This document shows positions 1 to 10,200 of a stretch of 39,744 nucleotides of DNA, piece by piece. How positions within the stretch are numbered: the stretch's first letter is position 1; every line of letters starts with the position of its first letter. The stretch is from CALFXN01 sp937957815 (lineage in GTDB: Bacteria > Synergistota > Synergistia > Synergistales > Aminobacteriaceae), in the NCBI GenBank assembly GCA_036788195.1, contig DAIQNX010000026.1, positions 1 to 39,744 on the forward strand, read 5' to 3'. The position numbers and the translations under genes were made by a program. The notes beneath the pieces are model-generated. The model had not been told where the DNA came from. It did no database searches and saw nothing but the letters and a program-made list of their open reading frames with translations.

Positions 1-2456
1 ACGGCGTCGTCGCCGACCACGTCGCAAGGCACCACGCTCACGTCCGCAACGAGGTCCCCTTCGTCGAGCCTGACGGTAATCGATCCCGTCGCCGTTCGGC
101 TGAGCAGCGGGATTTCCGACGCCGCGACGCGGATCATCCTGCCGCGGTTCGTGATGGCGATGACCTCGTCGTCGTCGGAGACGCCCCAACAGCCCACGAG
201 AACGCCGGTCTTCTTCCCGAGATTCATCGCCCGGACGCCGCTCCCGCCCCTGTGGTGCGTCGTGAAGTCGTCGTAGTCCGTCCGTTTTCCGACGCCGCGT
301 TGGCTGATGATGAGCGACGTTTTTCCGGTCTGGACGATATCGCACCCGATCACGCAGTCGCCGCCGTCGAGGCGGACGGCCCGCACGCCTCGCGCGGTAC
401 GTCCCATCGAACGGAACTCCGATTCGGGAACGCGGAGCGCCTGCCCCTGTTCCGTCATCAGAAGGAGGTCGTCGGAACCCGACGTGAGTCGCACTTTGGC
501 GATCTCGTCCCCCTCGTCGAGGGACAGGACGCGCTTCCCAGCGCGCGTGAGCGACGCGAGTTCAGAGATATCGAGCCGCTTCGCGATCCCGTTGCGCGTG
601 ATCAGAAAAATGAACTTCGAGTTCTCGACCCCGCGGCCGTACATCGAGACGACACGCTCGTCCTCTTCGATCGAGACGAACTTTGAGACGTGCCGCCCCT
701 TCCCGTTCTTCGACTCGGGGATCATATACCCCTTGACGGCGAGCACGCGTCCCTTCGACGTGAACAGGAAAATATCCTTGTGCGTGTTCGTGACGGCGAG
801 GATCATGATCTCGTCCTCTTCGGGCACGGACGCCCCCTTGCGCCCCTTCCCCCCGCGCCCCTGGAGTGAGTACTCCTCGAGCCCCTTCCGGCGGAGGAAG
901 CCGTCTTTCGAGAGAACGACGACGATGTCGTTCTCGGGAATGAGATCCTCGTCCGCCAGCTCCCGTTCTGCTTCCATGATCTGCGTCTTCCTGTCGTCGC
1001 CGAAACGCCGGCCCATGTCCGTGAGTTCCTCGCGGATGACCGCATCGAGGAGCTTCGGATTTTCGAGGATCGACGTGAAGTACTCGATGTCCGCGAGAAG
1101 CTGCCGGAGCTCTTCCTCGAGTTTCTCGCGCTCGAGCCCCGTCAGGCGCTGGAGACGCATGTCGAGGATGGCCTGCGCCTGGAGTTCGGAGAATCCGAGT
1201 TCGTTCACGAGGCCGCTCCGGGCATCCTGCGTCGTGGCCGATCCGCGGATGAGCGCGATGACGCGGTCGATCATGTCGAGCGCATTCACGAGGCCTTCGA
1301 CGATGTGTTCGCGCGCTTTCGCCTTGTCGAGCCGGAAGGTCGTCCGCCTGCGGACGACGTCGCGCCGGTGGTCGAGGTAGATCCGGAGCATGTCGAGCAC
1401 CGGCAGAACGCGCGGCTTCCCGTCCACGAGCGCCAGGTTGATCACGCCGAACGTTGACTGGAGCTGCGATCTCCGGTAGAGCTGCCGCAACACGAGATTC
1501 GGGTCCCCCTCGCGCGAGAGCTCGAGAACGATGCGCATGCCGTCCCGATCCGACTCGTCGCGGATGTCGGAAACGCCGTCGATGTGCTTCTCCTGGACGG
1601 CCTGAACGATCGTCTCGATGAGAAGCGTCTTGTTCACCATGTAGGGGATTTCGGTGATGACTACGGAAGTTTTGCCGCGCCTTCCCTCCTCGACGTGCGT
1701 CTTGCCGCGGACGACGACGCGGCCCCGGCCCGTTCTCGCGGCATCCACGATTCCCTCGCGGCCCAGAATGATGCCGCCGGTCGGGAAATCCGGCCCGGGA
1801 AGACGGATGAGGATCTCCCCGAGGTCGGGTTCGTCGGTATCGATGAGGTAGCAGAGCGCGTCCGCCACCTCCCTGAGGTTGTGCGGCGGAATGTTCGTCG
1901 CCATGCCGACCGCGATACCAGTACTCCCGTTGACGAGAAGGTTCGGGATCGCGGACGGGAGGTACATGGGCTCCTTCAGGGATTCGTCGAAATTCGGGAT
2001 CCATTCGACCGTGTTTTCCTCGATGTCCGCGAGCATAAGCTCGCCTCTCTCGTCGAGACGCGCTTCCGTGTACCGCATCGCCGCAGGGGGATCGCCGTCG
2101 ATCGAGCCGAAGTTTCCCTGACCGTCCACGAGCGTGTATCGCATGCTGAAGTCCTGCGCGAGACGCGCCATCGTGTCGTAGATCGACGAGTCCCCGTGGG
2201 GGTGGTACTTGCCCATCGTTTCGCCGACGACGCGCGCCGACTTTTTGTAGGCCGTGTTATGCCTGAGGCCGAGTTCCATCATCGCGTAGAGGACCCGACG
2301 CTGCACGGGTTTGAGTCCGTCCCGCGCATCGGGGAGAGCCCTCCCGACGATGACGCTCATCGCGTAGTCCAGATAGCTGTGCTTGATCTCCTCGACGAGC
2401 GGCAGGGGGACAACCCTGCCGAAAAGAGGTTCGCTCTGTTTTTCTTCTTTGTCCAT
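1..2456 (-). CDS. gyrA: DNA gyrase subunit A (3' end cut by window edge)
   Basis: The product is the breakage-reunion subunit of DNA gyrase, which with GyrB introduces negative supercoils. The protein reads MDKEEKQSEPLFGRVVPLPL from an ATG at 2456 preceded by GGAGGAG. The quinolone-determining region reads KYHPHGDSSIYDTMARLAQ, followed by the active-site segment AAMRYTEARL with the catalytic Tyr. A GyrA-box-like QGRGGKG lies near residue 530, and the C-terminal beta-pinwheel follows. This box separates GyrA from ParC, although its second residue is Gly rather than the usual Lys/Arg. About 818 codons are visible, close to the normal full length, so only the last few residues are lost. gyrB is on the opposite strand about 9.5 kb away, so the two subunits are not in one operon here. 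The positions equivalent to E. coli S83 and D87 are Ser and Asp, the quinolone-sensitive residues. Confidence 0.97.
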   Translation of the reverse strand, partial: MDKEEKQSEPLFGRVVPLPLVEEIKHSYLDYAMSVIVGRALPDARDGLKPVQRRVLYAMMELGLRHNTAYKKSARVVGETMGKYHPHGDSSIYDTMARLAQDFSMRYTLVDGQGNFGSIDGDPPAAMRYTEARLDERGELMLADIEENTVEWIPNFDESLKEPMYLPSAIPNLLVNGSTGIAVGMATNIPPHNLREVADALCYLIDTDEPDLGEILIRLPGPDFPTGGIILGREGIVDAARTGRGRVVVRGKTHVEEGRRGKTSVVITEIPYMVNKTLLIETIVQAVQEKHIDGVSDIRDESDRDGMRIVLELSREGDPNLVLRQLYRRSQLQSTFGVINLALVDGKPRVLPVLDMLRIYLDHRRDVVRRRTTFRLDKAKAREHIVEGLVNALDMIDRVIALIRGSATTQDARSGLVNELGFSELQAQAILDMRLQRLTGLEREKLEEELRQLLADIEYFTSILENPKLLDAVIREELTDMGRRFGDDRKTQIMEAERELADEDLIPENDIVVVLSKDGFLRRKGLEEYSLQGRGGKGRKGASVPEEDEIMILAVTNTHKDIFLFTSKGRVLAVKGYMIPESKNGKGRHVSKFVSIEEDERVVSMYGRGVENSKFIFLITRNGIAKRLDISELASLTRAGKRVLSLDEGDEIAKVRLTSGSDDLLLMTEQGQALRVPESEFRSMGRTARGVRAVRLDGGDCVIGCDIVQTGKTSLIISQRGVGKRTDYDDFTTHHRGGSGVRAMNLGKKTGVLVGCWGVSDDDEVIAITNRGRMIRVAASEIPLLSRTATGSITVRLDEGDLVADVSVVPCDVVGDDA

Positions 2457-2500
2457 GAAAAGACTCCTCCACTTGCCATTCCCATCTTCCTGCGGGAACG

Positions 2501-2506
2501 ATCATA
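2501..2506 (-). promoter_or_regulatory. Candidate -10 element of the gyrA promoter
   Basis: On the minus strand this reads TATGAT, one base from consensus, about 45 bases before the gyrA start and inside an AT-rich patch (2500-2530) that stands out from the GC-rich surroundings. No good -35 is seen at 17 bases, so the call rests on the -10 and its context only. Confidence 0.35.
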
Positions 2507-2530
2507 GATATAACCTATTTATTGTATCAT

Positions 2531-2569
2531 GAAGCGGGGAGCCGCCGAAGAAACGCGGCCCCCCGCTTC
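2531..2569 (-). terminator. Strong hairpin after the nitroreductase pair, probable terminator
   Basis: Arms 2531-2545 and 2555-2569 (GAAGCGGGGAGCCGC against GCGGCCCCCCGCTTC) form a 15-bp stem with one mismatch and a 9-base loop. It lies 38 bases past the stop of the second nitroreductase and just before the gyrA promoter region. There is no U-run after it in the minus direction, so termination is inferred from stem strength and position. Confidence 0.45.
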
Positions 2570-2606
2570 CGAAGCGCACATGCGCCCCTCTTCCGAAAGA
2601 AGGAGA

Positions 2607-3143
2607 TCAGCCCCAGACGTTTCTGTGAATCCGTCTTTCCGAGACGCCTCCGTGCGGGTCCTTCGCCTCGTCGCCGTAGCCGAGCGCCGCGATCGCGACG
2701 ACCTTCACGTGCGACGGAACGCCGAGGATCGGCGTGACCCTCTCCTCGCGCGGATGCCTGTCCATCACCTTGAGCCATACTCCCTCGAGCCCGAGCGCCC
2801 GGGCGGCTATCAGGATGTTCTCCGTCGCGGCCGCGGCGTCCTCGACCCACGCCATGTCCCCTTCGGGCATGACGGTTGTGTCGGCGCACACGGCGATCGC
2901 GAGCGGCGACGTCTTCATCGCGGCGCCGGAGTCGTGCGCCGTGGCGAGGGCGTCGAGCGCCGCACGGTCTTCGATGACGATGAAGTGAAGCGGACGCCTG
3001 TTATGGGCGCTGGGTGCCGAAAACGCGCATTCGAGCAGCGTCGTCACCATCTCCGGAATGACCCGTTCGCTCCGGAACTTCCGGATGCTCCGGCGTCCGA
3101 GGATGAAGCCGATCGTGGGGTCGATGTGAAAGTTCGCCGTCAT
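2607..3143 (-). CDS. Nitroreductase family protein (second of a tandem pair)
   Basis: This is a 178-residue FMN-dependent nitroreductase-like oxidoreductase; the family reduces nitro groups, quinones or related acceptors using NAD(P)H as a cytoplasmic dimer. The N-terminal ILGRRSIRKFRSERV has the Arg-Arg-Ser-x-Arg phosphate-binding pattern typical of the fold. APSAHNRRP follows near residue 45 and a Gly-rich GLEGVWLKV near residue 120. The start is an ATG that directly abuts the stop of the upstream paralogue, so the two are surely co-transcribed. The two proteins align over their whole length and look like an old tandem duplication. At about 178 residues they are the short form of the family. 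The substrate cannot be told from sequence. Confidence 0.9.
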   Translation of the reverse strand: MTANFHIDPTIGFILGRRSIRKFRSERVIPEMVTTLLECAFSAPSAHNRRPLHFIVIEDRAALDALATAHDSGAAMKTSPLAIAVCADTTVMPEGDMAWVEDAAAATENILIAARALGLEGVWLKVMDRHPREERVTPILGVPSHVKVVAIAALGYGDEAKDPHGGVSERRIHRNVWG

Positions 3144-3671
3144 TTACCATCCCTCCAGATGCAACGTCCCGTCGGGAATTCCGCTGTGCGGTTCCCGGGA
3201 TTCCCTGCCGTACCCGATCGCGGCGACGCCGAGAACCGCGATGCGATCCGGGATTCCGAGAATCTCCCGGATCCTCGGTTCCTGCCCGGGCTGATGTCGC
3301 ACGCCGATCCACACGCCGCCGAGTCCGAGGGCATGGGCGGCCACAAGCAGGTTCTCCATGGCGGCCGAGCAGTCTTCCTCCCAGTAGCGCGCCGCGAAGT
3401 CGCTTTTGTCGGGCTCCCCGCATACCACGACGGCAAGCGGCGCCGAAGCGAGCATCTTCGCGTACGGATGCCCTCCGGCGATCGCATCAAGCTTTCCGCG
3501 CTCCGTCACGACGACGAAATGGCAGGGTCTGCTGTTCGCGGCGCTCGGAGCCGCGCTCGCGCACTCTATGAGAACGTTCACGACTTCCGGATCCACGGGA
3601 CGCTCCTCGAACCGCCGGACGCTCCGTCGTCCCAGAATGGCGCGTATCGTTCCGTTGTCCCGAATCCCCAT
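3144..3671 (-). CDS. Nitroreductase family protein (first of a tandem pair)
   Basis: This is a 175-residue flavin oxidoreductase of the nitroreductase fold. It reads MGIRDNGTIRAILGRRSVRR at the start, with the RRSVRRF flavin-phosphate motif, then APSAANSRPCHFVVV near residue 45, and a C-terminal IGYGRESREPHSG where the family usually has a Gly-Tyr-rich loop. The reading frame is open much further upstream to 4412, but that part is antisense to the PfpI gene, and the conserved N-terminus fixes the start at the ATG at 3671. The next gene begins at the base following its stop. It is divergent from the PfpI-addBA operon with about 156 bases between the starts. The substrate is unknown. Confidence 0.9.
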   Translation of the reverse strand: MGIRDNGTIRAILGRRSVRRFEERPVDPEVVNVLIECASAAPSAANSRPCHFVVVTERGKLDAIAGGHPYAKMLASAPLAVVVCGEPDKSDFAARYWEEDCSAAMENLLVAAHALGLGGVWIGVRHQPGQEPRIREILGIPDRIAVLGVAAIGYGRESREPHSGIPDGTLHLEGW

Positions 3672-3770
3672 TTCCGCGCCCCCTTCCTTACGTCTCCGGC
3701 CCGTTCCCACCCAGGTCTCTCCCGGCCGAAAACGAGTCCGACGGTATGATTGTACCAGAACGGGAAGGGA

Positions 3771-3776
3771 TATAAT
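3771..3776 (+). promoter_or_regulatory. Candidate -10 element for the PfpI-addBA operon
   Basis: A perfect TATAAT lies 51 bases upstream of the PfpI start. A -35-like TTGTAC sits at 3750-3755, with a shorter than ideal 15-base spacer. The same stretch read on the other strand holds TACAAT (3749-3754), which could serve the divergent nitroreductase genes. Confidence 0.45.
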
Positions 3777-3827
3777 GGAGGTGTCCGAATCGCACCGGAG
3801 TGCAGGACGGCAAGGAGGAGAGAAGCG

Positions 3828-4340
3828 ATGGACAGGCAGGTCGCCATTCTCGTGGAAAGCGATTTCAACGATCTCGAATACTGGTACCCGTATTACCGTC
3901 TCGTGGAAGAGGGGTACTCCCCTCTCGTCGTCGCCCCCGTGGCGCCCAAACAGTACACCGGCAAGTCCGGCACGGTCGCCGACGCCGCCTACACGCCCAG
4001 GAGCGTCGATTTCGATCTCGCGGCGGTCGTCATCCCAGGAGGGTGGGCTCCCGACCGTCTGCGGATGTCCCAGGAGATCGTGACGCTCGTACGCCGCGTA
4101 TACGCATCCGGCGGAATCGTCGCCTCCATCTGTCACGGCGGGAGCGTCCTCGTATCGGCCGGGATTCTGAACGGAGTGAAGGCGACGAGCTACGCGAGCG
4201 TGAGGGACGACATGGTCCTCGCCGGCGCGGACTGGGTCGACGAACCGGTCGTCGTGTGCGGGCGGCTCATCACGAGCCGGAAGCCGGCGGATCTCCCGAT
4301 GTTCATGAAGGCGTTGCTGAACGCTCTTCCCCGTTCGTGA
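3828..4340 (+). CDS. PfpI/DJ-1 family type 1 amidotransferase-like protein
   Basis: This is a 170-residue member of the DJ-1/PfpI superfamily, whose members act as cysteine peptidases, deglycases or glyoxalases. The nucleophile elbow ASICHGG places the reactive Cys at residue 102 followed by His103. Glu17 in NDLEYWYP matches the conserved Glu that contacts the Cys in DJ-1. VVIPGGWAPDRLR, TSYASVRDDM and TSRKPADLP are typical of PfpI. The residue aligned with Glu12 of PH1704 appears to be Asn14 here. The ATG at 3828 is chosen because AAGGAGGAG lies just upstream and the family starts here; the frame is open to 3750. Its stop overlaps the GTG of the addB-like gene, so the two are translationally coupled. 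The exact activity is not decidable from sequence. Confidence 0.9.
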   Translation: MDRQVAILVESDFNDLEYWYPYYRLVEEGYSPLVVAPVAPKQYTGKSGTVADAAYTPRSVDFDLAAVVIPGGWAPDRLRMSQEIVTLVRRVYASGGIVASICHGGSVLVSAGILNGVKATSYASVRDDMVLAGADWVDEPVVVCGRLITSRKPADLPMFMKALLNALPRS

Positions 4341-7288
4341 GCGTTCGCATCCTCCGGTATCTTCGCGCGGCGGACATAGAAGACGAACTCCGCCGTATCG
4401 ATCCGGAAACAAGCGTCATCTGCATCCCGGGAAGCGAGGAACGACGGAGGCTGCGTGACCTTCTCGAAAAGACCGGATGTCCCGGGGATCCGCGTTCCGG
4501 AGGCGTCGCCGGTCGCTACCGCCTCCGGACGTGGAGCGACTGGTATCTTGATTTGTGCCGCGCGGCCGGTGCCCTTCCGGGAGCGGCGCGTCCCCCGGCC
4601 GGACAGATCGATCCCCCCGATCACTGGCTCGTCCTGCGGTACGTCCTCGACGAACTGGAGGAAGAACGCCCCCGGTCGCAGACGCCCCGCCCCGGAATCA
4701 TCCGACTCCTCGGACAGGAGATCCGCGGGCTCCTGCGCGAGGAGGTCGCTCCCGAAGACCTCGCCTCAGCGCTCGGAACCGGGGAGTCGCGGGGAAGTCC
4801 CGGACGGACGGGCGAGGACGGCGACGCTGCGACGTTCCTGTGCCGGACCTACCTCGCCTACCGGAACCTGCTCGCGTCGCGCGGCCTCGCCGACAGCGCG
4901 GAAATCCCGACGCTCGCAAGGAAACTTCTGCCGTTCACCCGCTTTCCGCCGGATACGGAAGTCGTCTTCGTCGGTTTCCTGTCTTTCACGCGCGGACAGC
5001 TTCTCTTCATCCGGGAGCTCGCGTCCCGCGGCTTTCCCGTGCGGATCTACGCTCCGGAGACGCGCCTCCCCGGACACCACGACGTCGAGGATCAGTTCCC
5101 GGAGTCCGACGTCGCGTTCATTCCGTCGTCCCCGCTCGAAGGCGTTCTCCTCGAAGCCGGAGACCGGCGCATGCAGTACGACGCGATCTGCCGCGAACTC
5201 GTTCTCTGGTCGTACGAAGACGGACGTCTCGGAAAGCTTCGGGAAACGTGCGGATTCCCGTTTCCGGGCTGGGGGACCGTCGCGATCGTCGCTCCCGAAG
5301 GAGACGCGGAACTGGCGGAAGAATGTCTCACACGTTACCGGATTCCCTTCACCCCGGCCTACGCCGCTACGGTCGCGGACTCGTTGCCGTTTCTGATCGC
5401 CGAACGAATTCTGGATCTCGACCGATGGAACTGGCCCCCGGACGCGTGCGCGAATCTCCTGTCGCACCCGGTATTTTTCGGCGACTCGTTTCCCCGTGCG
5501 CGCTTCGACGCGGAACGCCCCAGGGGAGCCGACGCGTGGCGCGCTTTCCTGAGCCGCACGACGCGGGACGAAGAGCCCTTCGCACGAGCGTTCCGTTTCG
5601 CGCAGGCCGTACGCGCCGGTTCGCGCCCTTCGGATCTCCTTCGCGCGTTCGTGTCGCTCGCAACGGATTCCCCTTCCTGGGACCGGACGCTTTCCTCGGC
5701 TCTCAGGCTCTGTCCCGGGGCCGACGGCGACATCAGGGGCACATGTCTCGCCGTCGAAGAGGCCCGGCGAAAGGCCGATCTCCTCGAAAGCACGGAGCGC
5801 GGGCTCGGAATCGCGGGATCTTCGCGACTCGAGGGATCCGATGCGGAGGCGTTTTTCCGCGAGTGGGCGCGTTCGTCGACGCTCTGGTTTCCTCCCGAGC
5901 GATACGATACGGTCCGGCTCTATCCAGGCGCTCCCCCCGTCCTCGCGCACGCGCCGGTATGGATCGCGGCGGGTATGGACGCCTCCGGCTGGCCCGGGAC
6001 GATCTCCGAATCCCCGATTCTCTCCGACGAACGCAAGCGCGACATCCACGACCGTTTTTCGCTCGGAGCGTCGCACCTTCCGCTGCTTCCTGAAGTCCGG
6101 ATGCAGCGCGAGGCGCTCTTCCGGCGGATTCTCGCCGGAGGGGACCGGATCACGATCGTCTGCCGCCCCTATCGCGACGACGCCGGAAAACCCGTCGAAC
6201 GATCCCCGTTCCTGAAGCGCGCGACGGATACCCCGGGCTGCGGCCATCCTTTCCTCCGCCTCGTCGCGGCGGCCGACGTCCATATCCGCCGCGACCTGGG
6301 AGACCTCCTGCCGCAGGAGACGGCCGCCGCTGTCGTCCCGCCGGAGAGCAGGGCCGTTCCCCGGCCGGGTGGAATCATCCGCGTCCCCACTCCGCCGGAG
6401 GACTTCGCGGAACGCGACCACGCCCCCTTTCGTCTCTCGGTGAGCGACCTCGACCTGCTCCTTTCGTGCCCCTTCCGGTACGCCTCCCTCAGGATCAGGA
6501 AGCTCGACGACACTCGCCCGGGCCTCTATCGGACGGACCTGGCGGGCAGGGCCGCACACGCGATCTTCGCCCGGATCTCGGAAAGCGGAGACCTCCGCGA
6601 CGAAGCCGTGAGGCGATGCATCGCCGAAGGGTTCGGCGAATACCCCTCCCTCGGGTCGGACCCCCGCCTCGCCGCGTGGCGCTCCCGCTTCGAGGAAACC
6701 ATTCTGCGAACGGTCGGTTCGATGCGCCTCCTCGAGAAATCACTCGCGCCGAAACGGACGGAAGTCCGCACGGAAACTCCACTGCCTGAGGCGACGTTCG
6801 GCGACGTCACCGTCCATGGCCGCTGCGATCGGATGGATATCCTCGACGACGGCTCGGTTCTGCTTTTCGATTTCAAGAGCGGACTCTCAAAGAGCTACGG
6901 CCGTACGGACAGGGCGAAGACGCCGACGCCTCCGAGCCTGCAGCTCGCGGCCTACGCATGGCTCTGCGAGAACGCCCCGGCGCGGTTGACGGTTGCGGGA
7001 ACGGTCTACGTCTGCATGTCCGACGCGGCATTCGCCGCGTCCTTCCCCTCCGGATCGGATCTCGCGACGCTCTTCGCGGCCGGCGGCATTCCTTCGGTCA
7101 CGAACTCGCTGCTCGAAAACCACATCCCGTTCGTCGGCGGGGAACTCTCCCGCGCGGCCGCACTCCTCTCCGGCGGACGATTCGCCCCGAACTACGACTC
7201 GACGCACTGCAGGATCTGCGGATTCCAGACGCTGTGCCGCAGGTCGGACCGACACGGCGAGGAGAACGACGATGCCCCCGACGAATGA
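4337..7288 (+). CDS. addB: AddB-like subunit of a helicase-nuclease, PD-(D/E)XK nuclease with Fe-S signature
   Basis: This is a 983-residue protein, probably the AddB partner of an AddAB-type complex that resects double-strand breaks for RecA loading. The start is the GTG at 4337 in a GTGA overlap with the PfpI gene. The N-terminal region resembles AddB helicase-like modules but has a degenerate P-loop (CIPGSEERR, no GKT), so ATPase activity is doubtful. The C-terminal third carries SVSDLDLLLSCPFRY, the nuclease core GRCDRMDIL...FDFKSG near residues 835-855, and HCRICGFQTLC. Cys711, Cys958, Cys961 and Cys967 form the C-x(n)-C-x2-C-x5-C pattern that binds a 4Fe-4S cluster in AddB. It overlaps the start of the AddA-like gene by 17 bases. 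Overall similarity to known AddB looks low, so the symbol is by role and context. Confidence 0.85.
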   Translation: MSVRILRYLRAADIEDELRRIDPETSVICIPGSEERRRLRDLLEKTGCPGDPRSGGVAGRYRLRTWSDWYLDLCRAAGALPGAARPPAGQIDPPDHWLVLRYVLDELEEERPRSQTPRPGIIRLLGQEIRGLLREEVAPEDLASALGTGESRGSPGRTGEDGDAATFLCRTYLAYRNLLASRGLADSAEIPTLARKLLPFTRFPPDTEVVFVGFLSFTRGQLLFIRELASRGFPVRIYAPETRLPGHHDVEDQFPESDVAFIPSSPLEGVLLEAGDRRMQYDAICRELVLWSYEDGRLGKLRETCGFPFPGWGTVAIVAPEGDAELAEECLTRYRIPFTPAYAATVADSLPFLIAERILDLDRWNWPPDACANLLSHPVFFGDSFPRARFDAERPRGADAWRAFLSRTTRDEEPFARAFRFAQAVRAGSRPSDLLRAFVSLATDSPSWDRTLSSALRLCPGADGDIRGTCLAVEEARRKADLLESTERGLGIAGSSRLEGSDAEAFFREWARSSTLWFPPERYDTVRLYPGAPPVLAHAPVWIAAGMDASGWPGTISESPILSDERKRDIHDRFSLGASHLPLLPEVRMQREALFRRILAGGDRITIVCRPYRDDAGKPVERSPFLKRATDTPGCGHPFLRLVAAADVHIRRDLGDLLPQETAAAVVPPESRAVPRPGGIIRVPTPPEDFAERDHAPFRLSVSDLDLLLSCPFRYASLRIRKLDDTRPGLYRTDLAGRAAHAIFARISESGDLRDEAVRRCIAEGFGEYPSLGSDPRLAAWRSRFEETILRTVGSMRLLEKSLAPKRTEVRTETPLPEATFGDVTVHGRCDRMDILDDGSVLLFDFKSGLSKSYGRTDRAKTPTPPSLQLAAYAWLCENAPARLTVAGTVYVCMSDAAFAASFPSGSDLATLFAAGGIPSVTNSLLENHIPFVGGELSRAAALLSGGRFAPNYDSTHCRICGFQTLCRRSDRHGEENDDAPDE

Positions 7289-10200
7289 CGACGAAATTCT
7301 CGCGCGAAGCGCCGAAAACATCCTCAGCCTCATGAGGGAGGCGACCCGACGAAGTCCGAGACAGCTCGACGGGATCCTCGCGACGGAGTCGCCGGTCGTC
7401 ATCGGCGCCGGCGCCGGAACGGGAAAGACATGGACGCTGGCGTGGCGCTTCGTCTGGGCGATCGCGTCGGGACGCGCCCGGCCTCGCGACATCCTCACGC
7501 TCACCTTCACCGACAAGGCCGCGCAGGAGATGCGCTCGCGCATCGGTTCGCTCCTCTCCGACGTCTGTTCCCGCCCCGACTGCCGCTCTCCGCTGCTGGA
7601 GCGCGCCCTGGCGGAACTCGACGAGGCCGTCATCTCGACGATACACTCATTCGCGCTCAGAACGCTCCGGGAGAACGTCCTGACCGCCAGAACCGGAGAA
7701 TTCCCCGGGAACGACGCCGGCGGATTCGTTCCCGATCCGTCCGGAGGAATCATCTCGCAACCAGAGGAGGAGGCGATCTGGGACGATATGGTCCACCTCG
7801 TCGAAGAGGGCGCGATCGCGGAACTCGCCCGGGGAATCGCCGAACCGCTCCGGACGGACGCCCTCGGGCTCCTGCGCGGACCGACGGAACGGGGGTTCCT
7901 GTACGGGATCGAATCGCCCGAACGCCTCGTCGCCTTCGCGAGGTCGCTTTCCGGACTTCTCGAAAGCCGCGGACTCTCGCCGGAGGATTGCCTCGCGCTC
8001 GCCTCGGACGACGCGGTGCGATTCGATGTCCGGACGCGCTCGGAACCCGAATGGAACACCATCCGGGACCTCTGGCTCCGTGTGGTTCTTCCCGGAACCC
8101 GCCCATTCCGGAAGACCGGCGACGAGCTTTCGGACCGCCTGGCGCGCCTCGACTCCCCGGCGGCAGGCGACGGCGGATCCGATGCGCTCCCGCGCTTCAT
8201 CCTCGATCTCAACGAGGGGCCGCTGTCGGTCGACATGCGCAGGGGACCGAATTCGTTGAAGACATGTCTGAAGGATCTCCTCGGGGAGACGCTCGCGACG
8301 TACCGCGATTCGCTGAAGGGCGCGGTCGCCGCCGCCCGCCTCGCACTCGAGGGCTTCGCGGAGGAGGAACGGCGCGTCCGTCGGCCGCTGCTCGCCCTCG
8401 CGGCGATCTGCTGGGCGCGCAGGAGACGCGCCGGAGAGGTGACCGGGCGGTTTTCGTTCGACGACATTATCCGGCTCGCGATCCCGGTCCTCGAGTCCCC
8501 GGAAGGCGGCCCGCGCCGATTTTCCGAGGTCCTCGTCGACGAATTCCAAGACACGAGCCCGCTCCAGTACAGACTGGTCATGGCCGCCGCGGGGGCACGC
8601 AATTCACGCGTCTTTCTCGTCGGCGACGTCAAGCAGTCGATCTATCGCTTCCGTCACGCCGACCCGCGGCTCTTCCGCAGCAGGGCCGAAGAGGCGGCGC
8701 GCGGTCCCGGACGCTATATCCCCCTGACGACGAGCTTCAGAAGCCGTTCCGATCTCATCGGAAGCGTCAACGACGTCTTCGGGAAGCTCTGGGAAACGGA
8801 ATACGAGGCACTCGAGCCGTTCTCTGCCGATCGCGCCCCGGAACGCGACGAGGGAACCGTTCCAGTCTTTTCCCTTCACGTGACCCGCAGGGAGCCGAAG
8901 GAAACGATATCGGCCGTCAGGCTCAGGGCCGCCCGTTCGCTCGCCGCGGAGCTCCTGCGCCTCAACGCCGGAGAGGCCACCGTATGGGACGCGGAAGAGG
9001 AACGTCTTCGCGCGTGCCGGTGGGGGGACATGGCCGTCCTCGTGCCGACCCGGACGTACTACGACCCGCTCGAGGAGGTTTTTTCGCCGGAATACGGCAT
9101 CCCGGCGGCATTTCTCCGGCACACCCGCTTCTTCTCCCGAAGCGAGACGCGCGACGCCATCGCCTTCGTCCGAGCCCTGGCCGATCCCGGCGACAGGCTC
9201 TCGCTCCTCTCCTTCCGAGCTTCGCCGTTCTCGGTTCTCGAAGAGTCCGTCGCGAAAGACGGCGACGGACTCTCACGGTTCGGGCGCGCACGCGCCGTTC
9301 TTCGCGTCATGGGAGTCTCCGCGGCGCTGGAGATCCTTCTCTGGGACACTTCGTTCCTGCGCCGGCTCCCGCCGTGGAGACGATCCGCCGCGCTGGCGAA
9401 CCTCCGGCGACTGCTCGACCTCTCGCGGGAATACGAACGCGCGTTCGGCCCCGACGCGCACGGATGCGCGGACTATCTCGAACGCTCGGCGCGGAATGAG
9501 CTCCCGTTCGAGGACGCCGCATCGCTCGCGGAGGATGCGGACGTCGTCCGGATCATGACGATCCACGCCGCGAAAGGCCTCGAATTTCCCGTCACGGCGA
9601 TCTTCGACCTGAACGGAACCCAGAAAGGCGGCAGCGTCGCGCGGCTCCGCCCGTCCGCAGCGCTCGGGGCCGCGTTCACGGAATATCCCGCAGCATCCGG
9701 GACGCGAGGCGCACACCCGCTTTCCGGCCCGATTCACAAATTCCTCGAATCCGACGATGAGCGCGAGGAGTCCGCCCGCCTGTTCTACGTCGCGTGCACG
9801 CGCGCCAGAGACTCCCTGCTGCTGCGCGCGACATGCGGGAAAGAGCCGTCGAAAGATTCGTGGCTCTCGATGGTCGAAGCCCCGGCCGAAGAGACTCTGC
9901 CCGGTCCGACCCCGGGACTTTCCGGACGAACGCCCGCGGACGCGATTCCGGGACGGGACGTTCCACCGCCCCCCCCGTGGGGTCATCCGCTCATCCGGCT
10001 CGGCGCGACGGCGTACGCGCTCATCCGGTTCTGCCCGGCGGCATACCGGATGCGCTACCGGCAGGGGATGGATCTCGACTGGGAGTATCCGGTCGAGGGG
10101 ACGGAGCGGGACGTATCGGAACGCGGAAGCGGAGCCGATGCGGGAACGTTCGCCCACAGAGTCCTCGAACGATGGGATTTTCGGGCCGAGAGCCTTCCGG

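Noticed and set aside
4766..6559. Long open frame of 597 codons on the minus strand
   Set aside because: It lies antisense to the addB-like gene, lacks a ribosome binding site and a recognisable domain, and has the Arg/Gly-rich composition typical of shadow frames in GC-rich DNA.
6887..8632. Open frame of 581 codons on the minus strand across the addB/addA junction
   Set aside because: It is Ser/Arg-rich and antisense to two well-supported genes, with no conserved motif.
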